A stretch of DNA of 64,000 nucleotides from Skermanella stibiiresistens SB22 (GCF_000576635.1 NZ_AVFL01000001.1:496001-560000), one strand, 5' to 3'. Positions 31,078 through 40,390 are shown, counted from the stretch's first letter. Numbers and translations: made by a program. The notes: a model not told the origin generated them from the letters alone.

Positions 31078-31806
31078 ATGGCGGTCACGACCAGCACACG
31101 AAAGGGCGCCACGCGAGCTGCCAGCGCGAAGACCGTTGGCAAGAGCCTGCCCCTGCGGCCCGTCTCCCGCGAAACGGTGCAGGACCACGTCTATCGGGAA
31201 CTGAAGGAGCTGATCCTGAACGGCGGCATCGAGCCGGGCCGGACGGTGACCATCCAGAGCCTGTCCGACGCCTTCGGCGTCAGCGCCATGCCCGTTCGCG
31301 AGGCCATGCACCGGCTGGTCGCCGAGAAGGCGCTGACGGTGGTGGCCGGCCGTTCGGTCGGCATTCCTCCCTTGAGCGTCGAACGGCTGGAGGATCTGAA
31401 GCGGGTGCGGGTCGAGATCGAGGGGGTCGCCACGGAATGGGCGGCGCGCTCGATCTCCGCCGCCGATCTGGACCGTCTGGGTGAGTTGATCACCGAGATG
31501 GAGACCGCCCACGCCGCCTATGACGGACGGCGCTACGTGCCGGCCAACCGGGAGTTCCACTTCATCATCTACCGGGCGGCGGGGTCGGATTCGATGCTGT
31601 CGATCATCGAGTCGCTCTGGCTGCGGATCGGCCCCTATTTCGACTTGCTGAACGCGACCGGCAACTGGTGGGCATCCAACGTCGAACACCGCGCCATGCG
31701 TGACGCCCTGCTACGCGGCGACGGCGTCGCGGCGCGGGCGGCGCTGAAGGCCGACATCGAGGGCGCGGCGAAGGCGCTGATGGGGATACTGGAGGGGCAG
31801 GGATAG
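31078..31806 (+). CDS. GntR family transcriptional regulator (FCD type)
   Basis: The 242-residue protein has a basic N-terminal tail, a winged helix at about 35-105 (DHVYRELKELILNGGIEPGRTVTIQSLSDAFGVSAMPVREAMHRL) and an FCD ligand domain to the end (RREFHF-like metal-site pattern in PANREFHFIIYRAAGS). It is divergent from the sugar-catabolic operon and is its likely repressor, released by a pathway acid. The ATG 60 nt inside the longer frame is preferred: the sequence before it does not look like protein, and AGGAGA lies upstream, though with long spacing. Confidence 0.9.
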   Translation: MAVTTSTRKGATRAASAKTVGKSLPLRPVSRETVQDHVYRELKELILNGGIEPGRTVTIQSLSDAFGVSAMPVREAMHRLVAEKALTVVAGRSVGIPPLSVERLEDLKRVRVEIEGVATEWAARSISAADLDRLGELITEMETAHAAYDGRRYVPANREFHFIIYRAAGSDSMLSIIESLWLRIGPYFDLLNATGNWWASNVEHRAMRDALLRGDGVAARAALKADIEGAAKALMGILEGQG

Positions 31807-31900
31807 GCGAAGAGGAAGGTGCTGCGGAGGTCGTGGCCATGATTGACGGTACCTCTTTCGATCGGTAAGCTTCTCAGCACCAATCCGGTGGAAACCTGTC

Positions 31901-31905
31901 GGAGG
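31901..31905 (+). promoter_or_regulatory. Shine-Dalgarno GGAGG for the solute-binding protein gene
   Basis: GGAGG stands 6 nt before the first of three closely spaced in-frame start codons (GTG, GTG, ATG) and picks the GTG at 31912 rather than an upstream ATG at 31843. Confidence 0.65.
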
Positions 31906-31911
31906 CGTCGC

Positions 31912-32685
31912 GTGGTGATGGGACCGGTCTGGCGCCGGCTGGCTTCGCTGGCCTGCCTCATCTTGCCCCTCTTGCCGACGACTTTCGGTGCCGCGTGGGG
32001 CGAAGCGCTCCGCATCGGCACCGACGCGCGTTACCCGCCCTTCACCTATTTCACGCCCGAAGGTAGGCTCACCGGGTTCGAAGTCGATCTGGGCAATCAG
32101 ATCTGCGACAATCTCGGGGTCGCCTGCCAATGGGTCGACCTGCCGTTCAGCCGCCTGATGCCGGCGCTGCGCGAGGGCAGGATCGACGCCATCATGAGCA
32201 GCCTGTCGATCACGCCGGAGCGTCGCCGGCTGGTGGCGTTCTCGACCAAATACTACTCGACCCCGATCCGGTTCGTGGTGGCGCGCGACGCGCCCGTCAC
32301 GATCGACGCCGCCGGGCTGGCGGGACGTCGGATCGGCGCCATCATCGGGACCACCCATGTCGATCACCTGTTCCATGGTTTCAGCCATGCCATGGCGCCG
32401 ATCCTGTTCGAGACCCAAGGCGAGATGATCGACGCCCTGATCTCCGGCGGGCTCGACCTGGTCCTGGGCGACAGTCTGGGTCTCTGGCATTTCCTCAATA
32501 CGCCGCGCGGCGCAGGCTTCACTTGGGCCGGCAATCCCGTCTACGTGGATGAGGGAATCGGCATCGCGGTCCGCCAGGAGGATACCGAATTGGTCGAGAG
32601 GATCGACCGGGTGATCGACAAGTTGCTGGTCAACGGCACCTTCCTCCGCATCAACGCCCGCTACTTCCCCTTCAACATCTATTGA
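31912..32685 (+). CDS. Transporter substrate-binding domain protein (amino-acid type, orphan)
   Basis: The 257-residue protein has a signal peptide (about 1-28) and a SBP_bac_3 fold: LRIGTDARYPPFTYFTPEGRLTGFEVDLGNQIC, then ACQWVDLPFSRLMPALREGRIDAIMSSLSITPERR, the standard ArgT/HisJ pattern. The ligand-clamping Arg/Asp positions look intact. No permease or ATPase gene is adjacent; the next gene is a convergent hybrid kinase 12 bp away. It may serve a transporter elsewhere or act in sensing. Binding of a cationic or polar amino acid is likely but not proven. Confidence 0.88.
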   Translation: MVMGPVWRRLASLACLILPLLPTTFGAAWGEALRIGTDARYPPFTYFTPEGRLTGFEVDLGNQICDNLGVACQWVDLPFSRLMPALREGRIDAIMSSLSITPERRRLVAFSTKYYSTPIRFVVARDAPVTIDAAGLAGRRIGAIIGTTHVDHLFHGFSHAMAPILFETQGEMIDALISGGLDLVLGDSLGLWHFLNTPRGAGFTWAGNPVYVDEGIGIAVRQEDTELVERIDRVIDKLLVNGTFLRINARYFPFNIY

Positions 32686-32697
32686 GACCCGCCGAAT

Positions 32698-35600
32698 CTA
32701 TTGAGACTCACCGAGTTTCCCAACCAGGCGGGCGACCATGGCCCGGAGATCCGCCGGCTCATAGGGTTTCTCCAGGACGGGCACGCCCGTCTCGTTCAGG
32801 AAGTCGCGCACGCCCTCGCTCAAGGTGTCGCCGGTGACGAAGCAGATCCTGTTCAGCAGACGCGGGTGACGGATCGCCAATTGGCGATACAGGCCCGGCC
32901 CATCCAGTTCCGGCATCCTGATATCGCTGATCACCAGATCGCACGGCTCCTCGTCCAGCCGGGCCAGGGCGGCGGCGCCGTTCTCGGCGATGGCGATGTC
33001 GTGGCCATCGGGTGCCAACATCTCGGCGACCGTCAGGGCGATCTCCGGATCGTCGTCGACGATCAGCAGGCGCAGCGGCGTCATCGCCGCCGGAAGCTCG
33101 CCGGCCGGCGCCGCGAAACCGACTGTTGCCGACCGGTGGGCCGCTAGCGTGACCACGAAGGTGGCGCCGCCCCCCGGCGTCTCGTCCAACTCCACCGTGC
33201 CGCCGTGGCTGTCGATGATGTTGTGGCACATCGACAACCCGACGCCGGTGCCGATGCCGGCTGGTTTGGTGGTGAAGAAGGGGTCGAAGATGCGGGTGCG
33301 GATTTCCGCCGGGACGCCGGGTCCGTTGTCGGCCACGCTCAAGCGGATGGTCGGCGCCTCCGGATCGTCCCGGTCCAGCCGGACGGCGATCGCCAGCCGC
33401 CGGGGCCGGGGCGCCGTCTGGAGCGCCTGCCGGGCGTTGACCACCAGGTTCGTCACCACCTGGTTCAACTGGTCGGCGTCGCCCCAGAGCAGGGCCGGTT
33501 CCCGCGGCAGGTCCATCGTCAGCTCGACGCCATCCGCGTGGAGCGAATAGGTCACCAACTCGACCGCCGCCTGGACGATCTCGTTCAAGTCCACTTGCTG
33601 CCGTTCCGGCGGGCTGCGCCGGGCCAGTGACAGGAACGTCCTGACGATGCGGGCGCACCGGTCGGCGGCGCGGTGGATCTTGCGCGCCCGGATCTCCGTA
33701 GCCTCATCCGGAGCGGTCTCCTCCAGCAGGACGGATTGACCGACCACGACCGACAGCGGGTTGTTCAGTTCGTGGGCGACGCCCGCCAGCAGCGAGCCCA
33801 GCGCCGCCAGCTTCTCGGACTGGACCAGCGCCTCGCGCTGGCGCTCGATCTCCGCCTCGGCCCGCTTGCTGTCGCTCAGGTCGTGGATGCCCATGACGGC
33901 GGCCATGCGGCCCTCGAACTCGATGGTCCGGGCGGAGATCGCCGCCGGGAAGACCAGCCCGTCCCGCCGGCGCATGGCGGCCTCCATCAACTCGATCCGG
34001 CCGTGTTCGCGCAGATGACCGCGGACGCGCTCGTGTTCGGCGGCGCTGGCGTGGAAATCCGCCGCGCGCCACGCCTCTCCCGCGTCCCCATCGCCTCCCG
34101 CCAGCCGGAAGATCTCCAGCGTGCGCGGGCTGGCGTAGAACAGCCCGCCGTCGTCGAGCCAGGTGATGACGACCGGCACCGGGTGCGCCTCCAGGATCGC
34201 GCGGAACCGCGCCTCGCTGGCCTTGGCCTCCCGCTCGGCGCGCTTGAGCCGGGTGATGTCGCTATAGGTCGTCACCAAACCGCCGCCCTCCATCGGCCTG
34301 CGGTACAATTCGATCACGCGTCCGTCCGGCCGGGTCTCCTCCAGGTGGCGCTCCGAGGAGCCCCGGACATGGGCCAGACCTTCCGCCACGAGCTTGTCCG
34401 GATCCTCGGCGGCCCCTCCCGAACCGGCGGGCCGATGGTCGATCTGGTGGCGGAACAGGGCGGCCAGGGGAGTGCCGGGAGTGCCCAGCGCCGCCGGCAG
34501 GCCATACATCTCCAGGAACCTGTTGTTGGCCAGCATCAGGTTGAGGTCGTCGTCCATCACGTTGACCCCTTGGGCCACGGTGTCGAGCACGGTCTCCAGG
34601 AAGCGGGTTTTCTCCGCCAGGGCGCTCCGGCTCTCGCGCAGCGCCGCCTCGGCCCGCCGGCGGTCGGTGATGTCGCGGATGAAGGCGGTGAAGACGGCCT
34701 GTCCGCCGGAATGAACCTCGTTGATCGCCAGTTCCACCGGGAACACGCCGCCATCGGCGCGCATCGCCTCGACCTCGACCCGCCGGCCCAGCAGGTGACG
34801 CCGTCCCTTGTCGAGATAGTCGCGGATGCCCGCGGCGTGGCGGCCGCGCTGCGGTCCCGGCATGATGATCTCGGCGACCGGCTTGCCCATCACGGCGTCG
34901 CGGCTGTGGCCGAAGGTCTGTTCCGCCGCCGGGTTGAACTCGATGATGCGGCCGGTGGCGTCGCTGGTGATGATGCAGTCCAGCGAGGACGTGATGACGG
35001 CGGCCTTCAGGCTCTCCGAAGCCCGCAGGCTTTCCTCCGCGCGCTTCTTGCCCGTGATGTCGGCGGTCGATCCCGCGACCCTCAGCACCCGGTTGGTCAG
35101 CGGATCGCGGACGGCGGCCCCCGTCGTCGACACCCAGCGCTGGCTGCCGTCGCGCGTCAGTAGGCGGTATTCCAGGGACACCGTGGTCGATCGGCTCTTC
35201 AGGAAGGCGCGGTACGCCCGCAGCACCCGCGCTTGGTCGCTGGGATGGATCTGCCGCGTCCAGGCGTCGGCCGACGATCCCAGGTCATCCTCGGATCCGC
35301 CGTACAATCCGGCCATGCGCGGCGAGTAATAGACGGTGCCGGTCACCAGGTCCCAGTCGTACAAGCCGGCGCTGGCTCCCTCGGCGGCCAGCGCGAACCG
35401 CTCGTTGCTGAGCCGTAGCGCGCCCTCCCGCTCCTCCTGCCGCGCCTTGAATTGGACGGCCACGCCGATCGCGAGGATGATGGCGGATACGGCGGCGTCG
35501 ATGTCGAACAGGCTGGAGGCCAGCGGATTGCCCGGCGCCAGCCCAAGACCGACCACCGCGTTGACCACGCCACCCGCGAGCAGGGCGGCGAAGGCGGTGA

Positions 35601-36639
35601 CGAACACCGGCGCGCCGTCGAGCCTCCGTCGGATCGCCCCGAACCCGGCGATGGGCAATACCGCCACCATGCCGATCACCCACCACGGCAGCAGCGAATT
35701 GGCCAGGAACCGGTCGAACGCGGCCACGGCGGCCAGCGCCGTTAGCGCCGCGAGTAGGACGCGCGACACCGTGTCGAACGCTGGCATGGTGATGTCGGCC
35801 GCCAGGAAGTCGCGCGCGAACAGGATGCCGGTGATCATCGTCAGGATCACGGACAACGGCAGGGAATAGCTGGTCCACCACGGCAGGCCGCGCGTCACGT
35901 ATTCGGTCAGGAACCCGCTGGTCGAGGCGATGTGGAGGGTCAGCGAGAGCGTCAGCAGGATCAGGTGGACCTGGGAGCGGTCCCGCATCACCCACCAGAT
36001 CAGGAACAGATAGACGCACACCGTCATCAACGTCCCGAACAGCGTTCCGAACAGCAGCTGTTCCGACCGGTCGTAGGCGTAGAGCGACCCGACGGACTGG
36101 ATCACCAGCGGGATCGTCAGCGTGTTGCGGTTCTCGACCCTGATGTAGAGCGTCGGCTGGTCGGCTGGCTGGATCGACAGCGGAAAGACGGGATAGCGGT
36201 GGGGCAGGCGGAAATAGCTCCGCCGTTCCAGGATGCCGCCCTTCAACTCCGTCCAGCCGCCATCGGGCCGCGGCACGTGGACCGACACCCGATCGACCAT
36301 CGCCTGCCGGAAGACCAGGAACCAGTCGCGGTGGACCGACAGGATGCTGTTGATGGTGACCCGCGCCCAGACCGCCGACCGGGTCATGCCGAAGTTCGGC
36401 TCGTTCACGCGCCCGGCCACGAATCGCGGCGAGAATTCCGGCGTCGCCACCTGATCGATGGTCAGCAGGCCGCTTGGGTCCTCGAACACCTCCATGTCCA
36501 GGCCCAGCGGATAGATATCGGTCTCGTTGACCAGCATCAGCGTCCGCGCGGCGTTCTGCGCTCCCGCCGGCTGCGCCAGTGAGATCGTGGCGATCAGGAG
36601 TTGCGCCAAATAAAAGGCGATGGTCAGCCCGCGACGCAT
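32698..36639 (-). CDS. Hybrid sensor histidine kinase with 7TMR-DISM sensor, four PAS domains and a receiver domain
   Basis: The 1313-residue protein has a signal sequence (to about residue 27), a periplasmic 7TMR-DISM extracellular domain (about 30-180), seven membrane spans (about 190-395), and then PAS domains near 415-535, 545-665, 680-790 and 805-920. HisKA follows with the motif AALGSLLAGVAHELNNPLSVVVG, the HATPase with VVTNLVVNARQAL and DNGPGVP, and a C-terminal receiver with IVDDDPE and VISDIRMPELDG. 7TMR-DISM domains sense carbohydrate-like or other small ligands. The start chosen precedes a clear signal sequence; the longer frame adds 19 residues. The receiver may pass phosphate to an unlinked Hpt protein. 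Confidence 0.93.
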   Translation of the reverse strand: MRRGLTIAFYLAQLLIATISLAQPAGAQNAARTLMLVNETDIYPLGLDMEVFEDPSGLLTIDQVATPEFSPRFVAGRVNEPNFGMTRSAVWARVTINSILSVHRDWFLVFRQAMVDRVSVHVPRPDGGWTELKGGILERRSYFRLPHRYPVFPLSIQPADQPTLYIRVENRNTLTIPLVIQSVGSLYAYDRSEQLLFGTLFGTLMTVCVYLFLIWWVMRDRSQVHLILLTLSLTLHIASTSGFLTEYVTRGLPWWTSYSLPLSVILTMITGILFARDFLAADITMPAFDTVSRVLLAALTALAAVAAFDRFLANSLLPWWVIGMVAVLPIAGFGAIRRRLDGAPVFVTAFAALLAGGVVNAVVGLGLAPGNPLASSLFDIDAAVSAIILAIGVAVQFKARQEEREGALRLSNERFALAAEGASAGLYDWDLVTGTVYYSPRMAGLYGGSEDDLGSSADAWTRQIHPSDQARVLRAYRAFLKSRSTTVSLEYRLLTRDGSQRWVSTTGAAVRDPLTNRVLRVAGSTADITGKKRAEESLRASESLKAAVITSSLDCIITSDATGRIIEFNPAAEQTFGHSRDAVMGKPVAEIIMPGPQRGRHAAGIRDYLDKGRRHLLGRRVEVEAMRADGGVFPVELAINEVHSGGQAVFTAFIRDITDRRRAEAALRESRSALAEKTRFLETVLDTVAQGVNVMDDDLNLMLANNRFLEMYGLPAALGTPGTPLAALFRHQIDHRPAGSGGAAEDPDKLVAEGLAHVRGSSERHLEETRPDGRVIELYRRPMEGGGLVTTYSDITRLKRAEREAKASEARFRAILEAHPVPVVITWLDDGGLFYASPRTLEIFRLAGGDGDAGEAWRAADFHASAAEHERVRGHLREHGRIELMEAAMRRRDGLVFPAAISARTIEFEGRMAAVMGIHDLSDSKRAEAEIERQREALVQSEKLAALGSLLAGVAHELNNPLSVVVGQSVLLEETAPDEATEIRARKIHRAADRCARIVRTFLSLARRSPPERQQVDLNEIVQAAVELVTYSLHADGVELTMDLPREPALLWGDADQLNQVVTNLVVNARQALQTAPRPRRLAIAVRLDRDDPEAPTIRLSVADNGPGVPAEIRTRIFDPFFTTKPAGIGTGVGLSMCHNIIDSHGGTVELDETPGGGATFVVTLAAHRSATVGFAAPAGELPAAMTPLRLLIVDDDPEIALTVAEMLAPDGHDIAIAENGAAALARLDEEPCDLVISDIRMPELDGPGLYRQLAIRHPRLLNRICFVTGDTLSEGVRDFLNETGVPVLEKPYEPADLRAMVARLVGKLGESQ

Positions 36640-36802
36640 GATGCCCCGGATGGACGAACAGGGCGTGAGGATGAACCTCCCAGGACGCGCAGCCAAGGAG
36701 GATCGTGTGGCGCGACATCATGAAACGGCGCGGACCCAATCCGCGCGCGGCGTGTTTCAAGGGACGGGCGAAGCCCTAAAACATCCTCAACGGAGAACCA
36801 TC

Positions 36803-37228
36803 ATGGCGGTACGGACAGCGGACGCGGAATGGCGCGGCGCCCTCAAGGACGGCACGGGCAGGATCAAGACGGAGAGCGGCGCCCTGGACGGCCCCTATTC
36901 CTTCCGCTCGCGCTTTGAATCGGATACCGGCACCAATCCCGAGGAACTGATCGCGGCGGCCCACGCCGGCTGCTTCTCGATGGCGCTGGCCAACGCCCTG
37001 GCGAGCGCCGGCCACCCGGCCGAACGCGTCTCGACGACGGCCAAGGTCCACCTGGACAAGGCGCCGGGCGGCTTCGCCATCGGCAGGATCGACCTCGTCT
37101 GCGAAGCCGAGGTCCCTGGCCTGGACGAAGCAGGCTTCAAGGCCCAGGCGGAGGACGCCAAAGCCAACTGCCCCGTCTCCAAGGCGCTCGCCGCGACCGA
37201 GATCACCCTGACCGCCACGCTGGTCTGA
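36803..37228 (+). CDS. OsmC family peroxiredoxin
   Basis: The 141-residue protein matches OsmC-type organic hydroperoxide reductases. The peroxidatic Cys57 sits in AAAHAGCFSMAL and the resolving Cys123 in ANCPVSKAL, with the Glu of NPEELIAAAHA. It reduces lipid and organic peroxides in the cytoplasm using thiols or dihydrolipoamide. A Shine-Dalgarno (GGAG) precedes the ATG by 8 nt. It is single, divergent from the hybrid kinase, and followed by a long inverted-repeat element. Confidence 0.93.
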   Translation: MAVRTADAEWRGALKDGTGRIKTESGALDGPYSFRSRFESDTGTNPEELIAAAHAGCFSMALANALASAGHPAERVSTTAKVHLDKAPGGFAIGRIDLVCEAEVPGLDEAGFKAQAEDAKANCPVSKALAATEITLTATLV

Positions 37229-37600
37229 CGGCATGGTCGAAGGACGGGCGTGGCGGAATGCCGCCGCGCCCAATCGGGGGTGCGTCACCCGGCAAGCTGA
37301 GGTGTGGGGAGGTTTTTCTTAACACAGATAAAGAGGATTTACAGGATGGACACAGATTAAAAAATAGCGTCCGCACATTTCTCAGAATTGGTTATATGAT
37401 ATAGTTCATTTCTATAGATGAATATATAATATTAGCAATAGTATTATAATCCATATCTTACGCTAATCTGAAATCCATGTGCTTGGGTCATCTTCAGTCC
37501 AATCTGTGTCCATCCTGTAAATCCTCTTTATCTGTGTTAAAGAGAACTCTCCAAACCAAGTTCCATCCAGTTAAACTCACCGCCCCCAATCGAACGGCGC
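37229..37600. other. 372-bp intergenic region dominated by an inverted-repeat element
   Basis: Between the osmC-type gene and the convergent outer-membrane barrel gene there is no open frame. Most of the space (37319-37540) is taken by a 222-bp element with perfect 40-bp inverted arms and an AT-rich core. Confidence 0.7.
37319..37540. repeat. 222-bp element with perfect 40-bp terminal inverted repeats (repeat family, copy 1)
   Basis: The left arm (37319-37358) and the right arm (37501-37540) are exact reverse complements over all 40 bases; the left arm begins TTAACACAGATAAAGAGG and ends GGATGGACACAGATT. The 142-bp core is strongly AT-rich and encodes nothing. Related arms with 34-35 of 40 identical bases occur near 56.3 kb and 59.4 kb. 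The structure is that of a MITE-like or REP-like mobile hairpin; no target duplication or transposase is obvious. Confidence 0.85.
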
Positions 37601-38569
37601 TCAGAACTTGACCTTCAGCGCCGCGCGGAAGGAGTGGGAGCCGGCTTGGTTGGTGGAGTGGTCGATCGTCAGGATGCCGCCGTCGCGGTGCTGGGCGGTC
37701 AGGCCGACGCGGAAGCTGGTCTCCGTCGGTTGGATCGCCTCGTCGCCCAATTCCTGGATGTGCTCGATGCCGGCGCGCGGCATCAGGCTGCCCCAGAGAT
37801 AGTCGATGCGGTAGCTGGCCTGCATGCCGAAGGTCTCGGTGACCATCTCGCTGTCCGCGTTGGCGGAACGACCGTCGGCGGCGGCGTAGTTGAAGCGGGT
37901 CATGGCGGCCAGGACGACGCCGCCATCCAGCGCGAACTCCTTCCGCGCGCCGATCCCGCCGAATTTCATGTCCGCCCCGCCGGTCGCGAAGGACATGTCG
38001 CCGGTGCCGGCGATGGCGTCCAGCGTCAGGCCGGGACTCACCATGTGGGCGCCGTAGAGGGCGAGGCTGCGGCCCGAGAGCTTTTCCGCCGTCGCGACAT
38101 AGCCGCCGGCAATGCCGATCGAGCCATTCTCGCCGATCCGCATGTCGGCGCCCGCCGTCAATCCCGGCGTCTCCAGGACGGTGCCGCCGCGCTCGTGACG
38201 GCCGACCTTCCGGGCCAATCGGGCGCTACCGCTGAAGAAACTGCCGACGGGGCCCGTGCGGCTATCCTGGAGGACCGGCGGCACGAAGCGGGAGAACACC
38301 GGCAGCGGCACCTGTTTCTCGTCGAGTTCCAGCCTGAGGCGTTCGGCGCGGTTGCCGCCATTGGGCGCTCCGCCGGCGTGGGAGGCGTGCAGGTCGTTCA
38401 ACCGGTTGATCACCGCGCGGGTCTGCTGCCCCGCCGCCAGCACGGCGCTGTTGAGGTCGGTGACGGGGTCGGCCCGGGATGAGGCCGTGCAACCCAAGGC
38501 GATGGCGACGGCGAGCAGCCGGGCGCCGATCGGTCGGATCTGGAATTTCGAGGTAATCCACTGAGGCAT
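37601..38569 (-). CDS. Outer-membrane beta-barrel protein (autotransporter-domain-like)
   Basis: The 322-residue protein has a signal peptide (about 1-33), a short helical region (DLNSAVLAAGQQTRAVINRLNDLHASH) and then alternating amphipathic strands to a C-terminal Phe (ALKVKF), the BAM recognition end. Repeated Gly-rich strands such as GSIGIAGGYVATAEKLSGRSLALYGAH look like an autotransporter barrel of about 250 residues. There is almost no passenger domain. It may be a stand-alone barrel or the remnant of an autotransporter. No partner gene identifies the role. Confidence 0.75.
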   Translation of the reverse strand: MPQWITSKFQIRPIGARLLAVAIALGCTASSRADPVTDLNSAVLAAGQQTRAVINRLNDLHASHAGGAPNGGNRAERLRLELDEKQVPLPVFSRFVPPVLQDSRTGPVGSFFSGSARLARKVGRHERGGTVLETPGLTAGADMRIGENGSIGIAGGYVATAEKLSGRSLALYGAHMVSPGLTLDAIAGTGDMSFATGGADMKFGGIGARKEFALDGGVVLAAMTRFNYAAADGRSANADSEMVTETFGMQASYRIDYLWGSLMPRAGIEHIQELGDEAIQPTETSFRVGLTAQHRDGGILTIDHSTNQAGSHSFRAALKVKF

Positions 38570-38631
38570 CCCGGCCCCTCCTGTACTCCAAAGTTGAGAG
38601 CACAGGGTGGGCGGGCCGGGTTTTCATATGG

Positions 38632-40314
38632 TTAACGAGATGCTGATAAAATGCCTTTGGTTAATGATTTTTCGTTGCGACGCAGCAAAGCCGCCGCGAC
38701 AAAGGGAATCGACGTTAACACCAGCAATCCCGCCCAGGTCATCGCCTCGGTGTTGATGACGCCCTCGGTGATCACGAGTCCAACCGCTCCCAGCGGCAGG
38801 AGAATGGCGAAGGCGGTGGCGCCGCGGCTGGCCCCAGCCCGCCTCATGCCCGACGAGCCCGCCTTGCCGCTGAGCGCGCCGCGCACCGTCAGGGCGCTCA
38901 GCCCGCCTCCCTGGAGCAGCAGGCGAATCACTCCCAGCACCGGCAGGGCGACGCCGGGCACCAGGTAATCGGGAACGGGAAAGTCACGATAGCGTCCGTC
39001 GAACACCAGCAGGGCCGTCGCGGCGATGGCGACCGCCGCCATGATCCAGGCGGCGGCGGCGCCGACATCGGCCATCACGCCGGTCTTGGTCCGGCCTGGG
39101 TCGGTCAGCAGCCGCGCCGCCGACACCGTGATGGCGGCGGCCAGGACGGCGTCCAGCGCGAACAGCGCCGCCGCGCGGACCGTTTCGAACGGATAATAGG
39201 TCTGCGTCCACCAGACATGGGCCGCCAGCACCAGGGCGCTGGCCATGCCTTGCGTCAGGACCGCCAGCACCAAGGCCCGTCCAGGCCGCAGGGTGCCGAG
39301 CAGCCCCGGTGTTCTGACGGCGACCGCCAGCAGGGCCAGGATCGCCAGACCGCTAGACAGGACGAAGTGACGCGGCCAGTCAGGATTCTCGACCACCGGC
39401 CCGGCCAGCGCGAATTTTCGCTCCCGTTCGGTCGAGAACAGGCCCCAGTTGGCGCCGACGGTGCCTTCGTTGGCCGACTTCCAGCCCTGGTCGAAGGCTT
39501 CGACGATGTTGTACTGAAAACCTTCCCGTTCGGCCATCCGGACGAACTGGTTGATGAATTTCGCCTTGTCGACCAAGCCGGTCTTGGCTGGCCCGCGCGA
39601 GCGGCCGGCGGTTGGCCAGCCGACCTCGCCGACTAGGATCGGCTTGCCGGGGAAGCGTTCGTGGATTTCCCGATAGGCGTCCAGGATCCGTTGCTCGGCG
39701 TCCTCGACGCTGGTCGGCACGTCCTCCCAGTAAGGCAGCAGGTGGATCGTGATGAAGTCGACCTCGTCCGCCACCTGCGGGTATTTCAACCACCACTCCC
39801 AGACATCGGCGTAGGTCACCGGCTGCTTGACCTGGGATTTGACCCGGCGGATGTACTCGATCAGCTGGTCGACCGTGCGGTCGTTGCGCAGCAGCACCTC
39901 GTTGCCGACGATCACTTTGTCGATCACGTCGGGATAGGTGTTGGCGAGGCGGATCTGCTCCGAGACCTCCTCCTCGTTGAGGTCGGTCTTGGGGCCGATC
40001 CACGAGCCCTGCATCACCTTCAGGCCATATTTCCGGGCGAGCGGCGGGACGTTCTCCAGCCCTTCGCGGCTGGTGTAGGTCCGGACCGCCATGACCTCGT
40101 CCTTCAGGAGGGCCAAGTCCTCCTCGACTTGCTCCGGCGTCGGATAGACCCGGGTCAGCGGACTCTGTCCATCGCGGAACGGCGCGAAGGACACGCTTTG
40201 CAGCTTGCCGCCGGGCGGCGGCTCAAGCGGCTGGGGACGATTGGGGAGCGACCAGAGGGCGAAGTTGCCCAGGACGGTGATGACCACTATGGCCAGAAGG
40301 ACGATGACGCGCAT
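38632..40314 (-). CDS. Membrane-bound GH17-type beta-1,3-glucan hydrolase/transglycosylase
   Basis: The 560-residue protein has an N-terminal anchor (about 2-22), a TIM-barrel domain at about 35-310 and about seven to eight C-terminal membrane spans. The GH17 catalytic pair is visible: acid Glu in IVGNEVLLRND and nucleophile Glu in ILVGEVGWPTAG. Related alphaproteobacterial proteins are linked to cyclic beta-1,3/1,6-glucan or curdlan-like metabolism (NdvC-like). The catalytic domain should face the periplasm. A glycosyltransferase partner is not in the window. A TylF-type methyltransferase gene lies just upstream on the same strand. Confidence 0.85.
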   Translation of the reverse strand: MRVIVLLAIVVITVLGNFALWSLPNRPQPLEPPPGGKLQSVSFAPFRDGQSPLTRVYPTPEQVEEDLALLKDEVMAVRTYTSREGLENVPPLARKYGLKVMQGSWIGPKTDLNEEEVSEQIRLANTYPDVIDKVIVGNEVLLRNDRTVDQLIEYIRRVKSQVKQPVTYADVWEWWLKYPQVADEVDFITIHLLPYWEDVPTSVEDAEQRILDAYREIHERFPGKPILVGEVGWPTAGRSRGPAKTGLVDKAKFINQFVRMAEREGFQYNIVEAFDQGWKSANEGTVGANWGLFSTERERKFALAGPVVENPDWPRHFVLSSGLAILALLAVAVRTPGLLGTLRPGRALVLAVLTQGMASALVLAAHVWWTQTYYPFETVRAAALFALDAVLAAAITVSAARLLTDPGRTKTGVMADVGAAAAWIMAAVAIAATALLVFDGRYRDFPVPDYLVPGVALPVLGVIRLLLQGGGLSALTVRGALSGKAGSSGMRRAGASRGATAFAILLPLGAVGLVITEGVINTEAMTWAGLLVLTSIPFVAAALLRRNEKSLTKGILSASR

Positions 40315-40390
40315 GGCGGCGATATCTACACGAAATCGCCGCCGCGCGCGTCATGGAAAAAAGTCTCGGCTGGATCAGCCGGACCGCTTA

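Noticed and set aside
37319-37540. Reading the inverted-repeat element as a simple transcription terminator between convergent genes
   Set aside because: Arms of 40 bp separated by 142 bp are far larger than a terminator, and related arms occur elsewhere in other orientations to genes.
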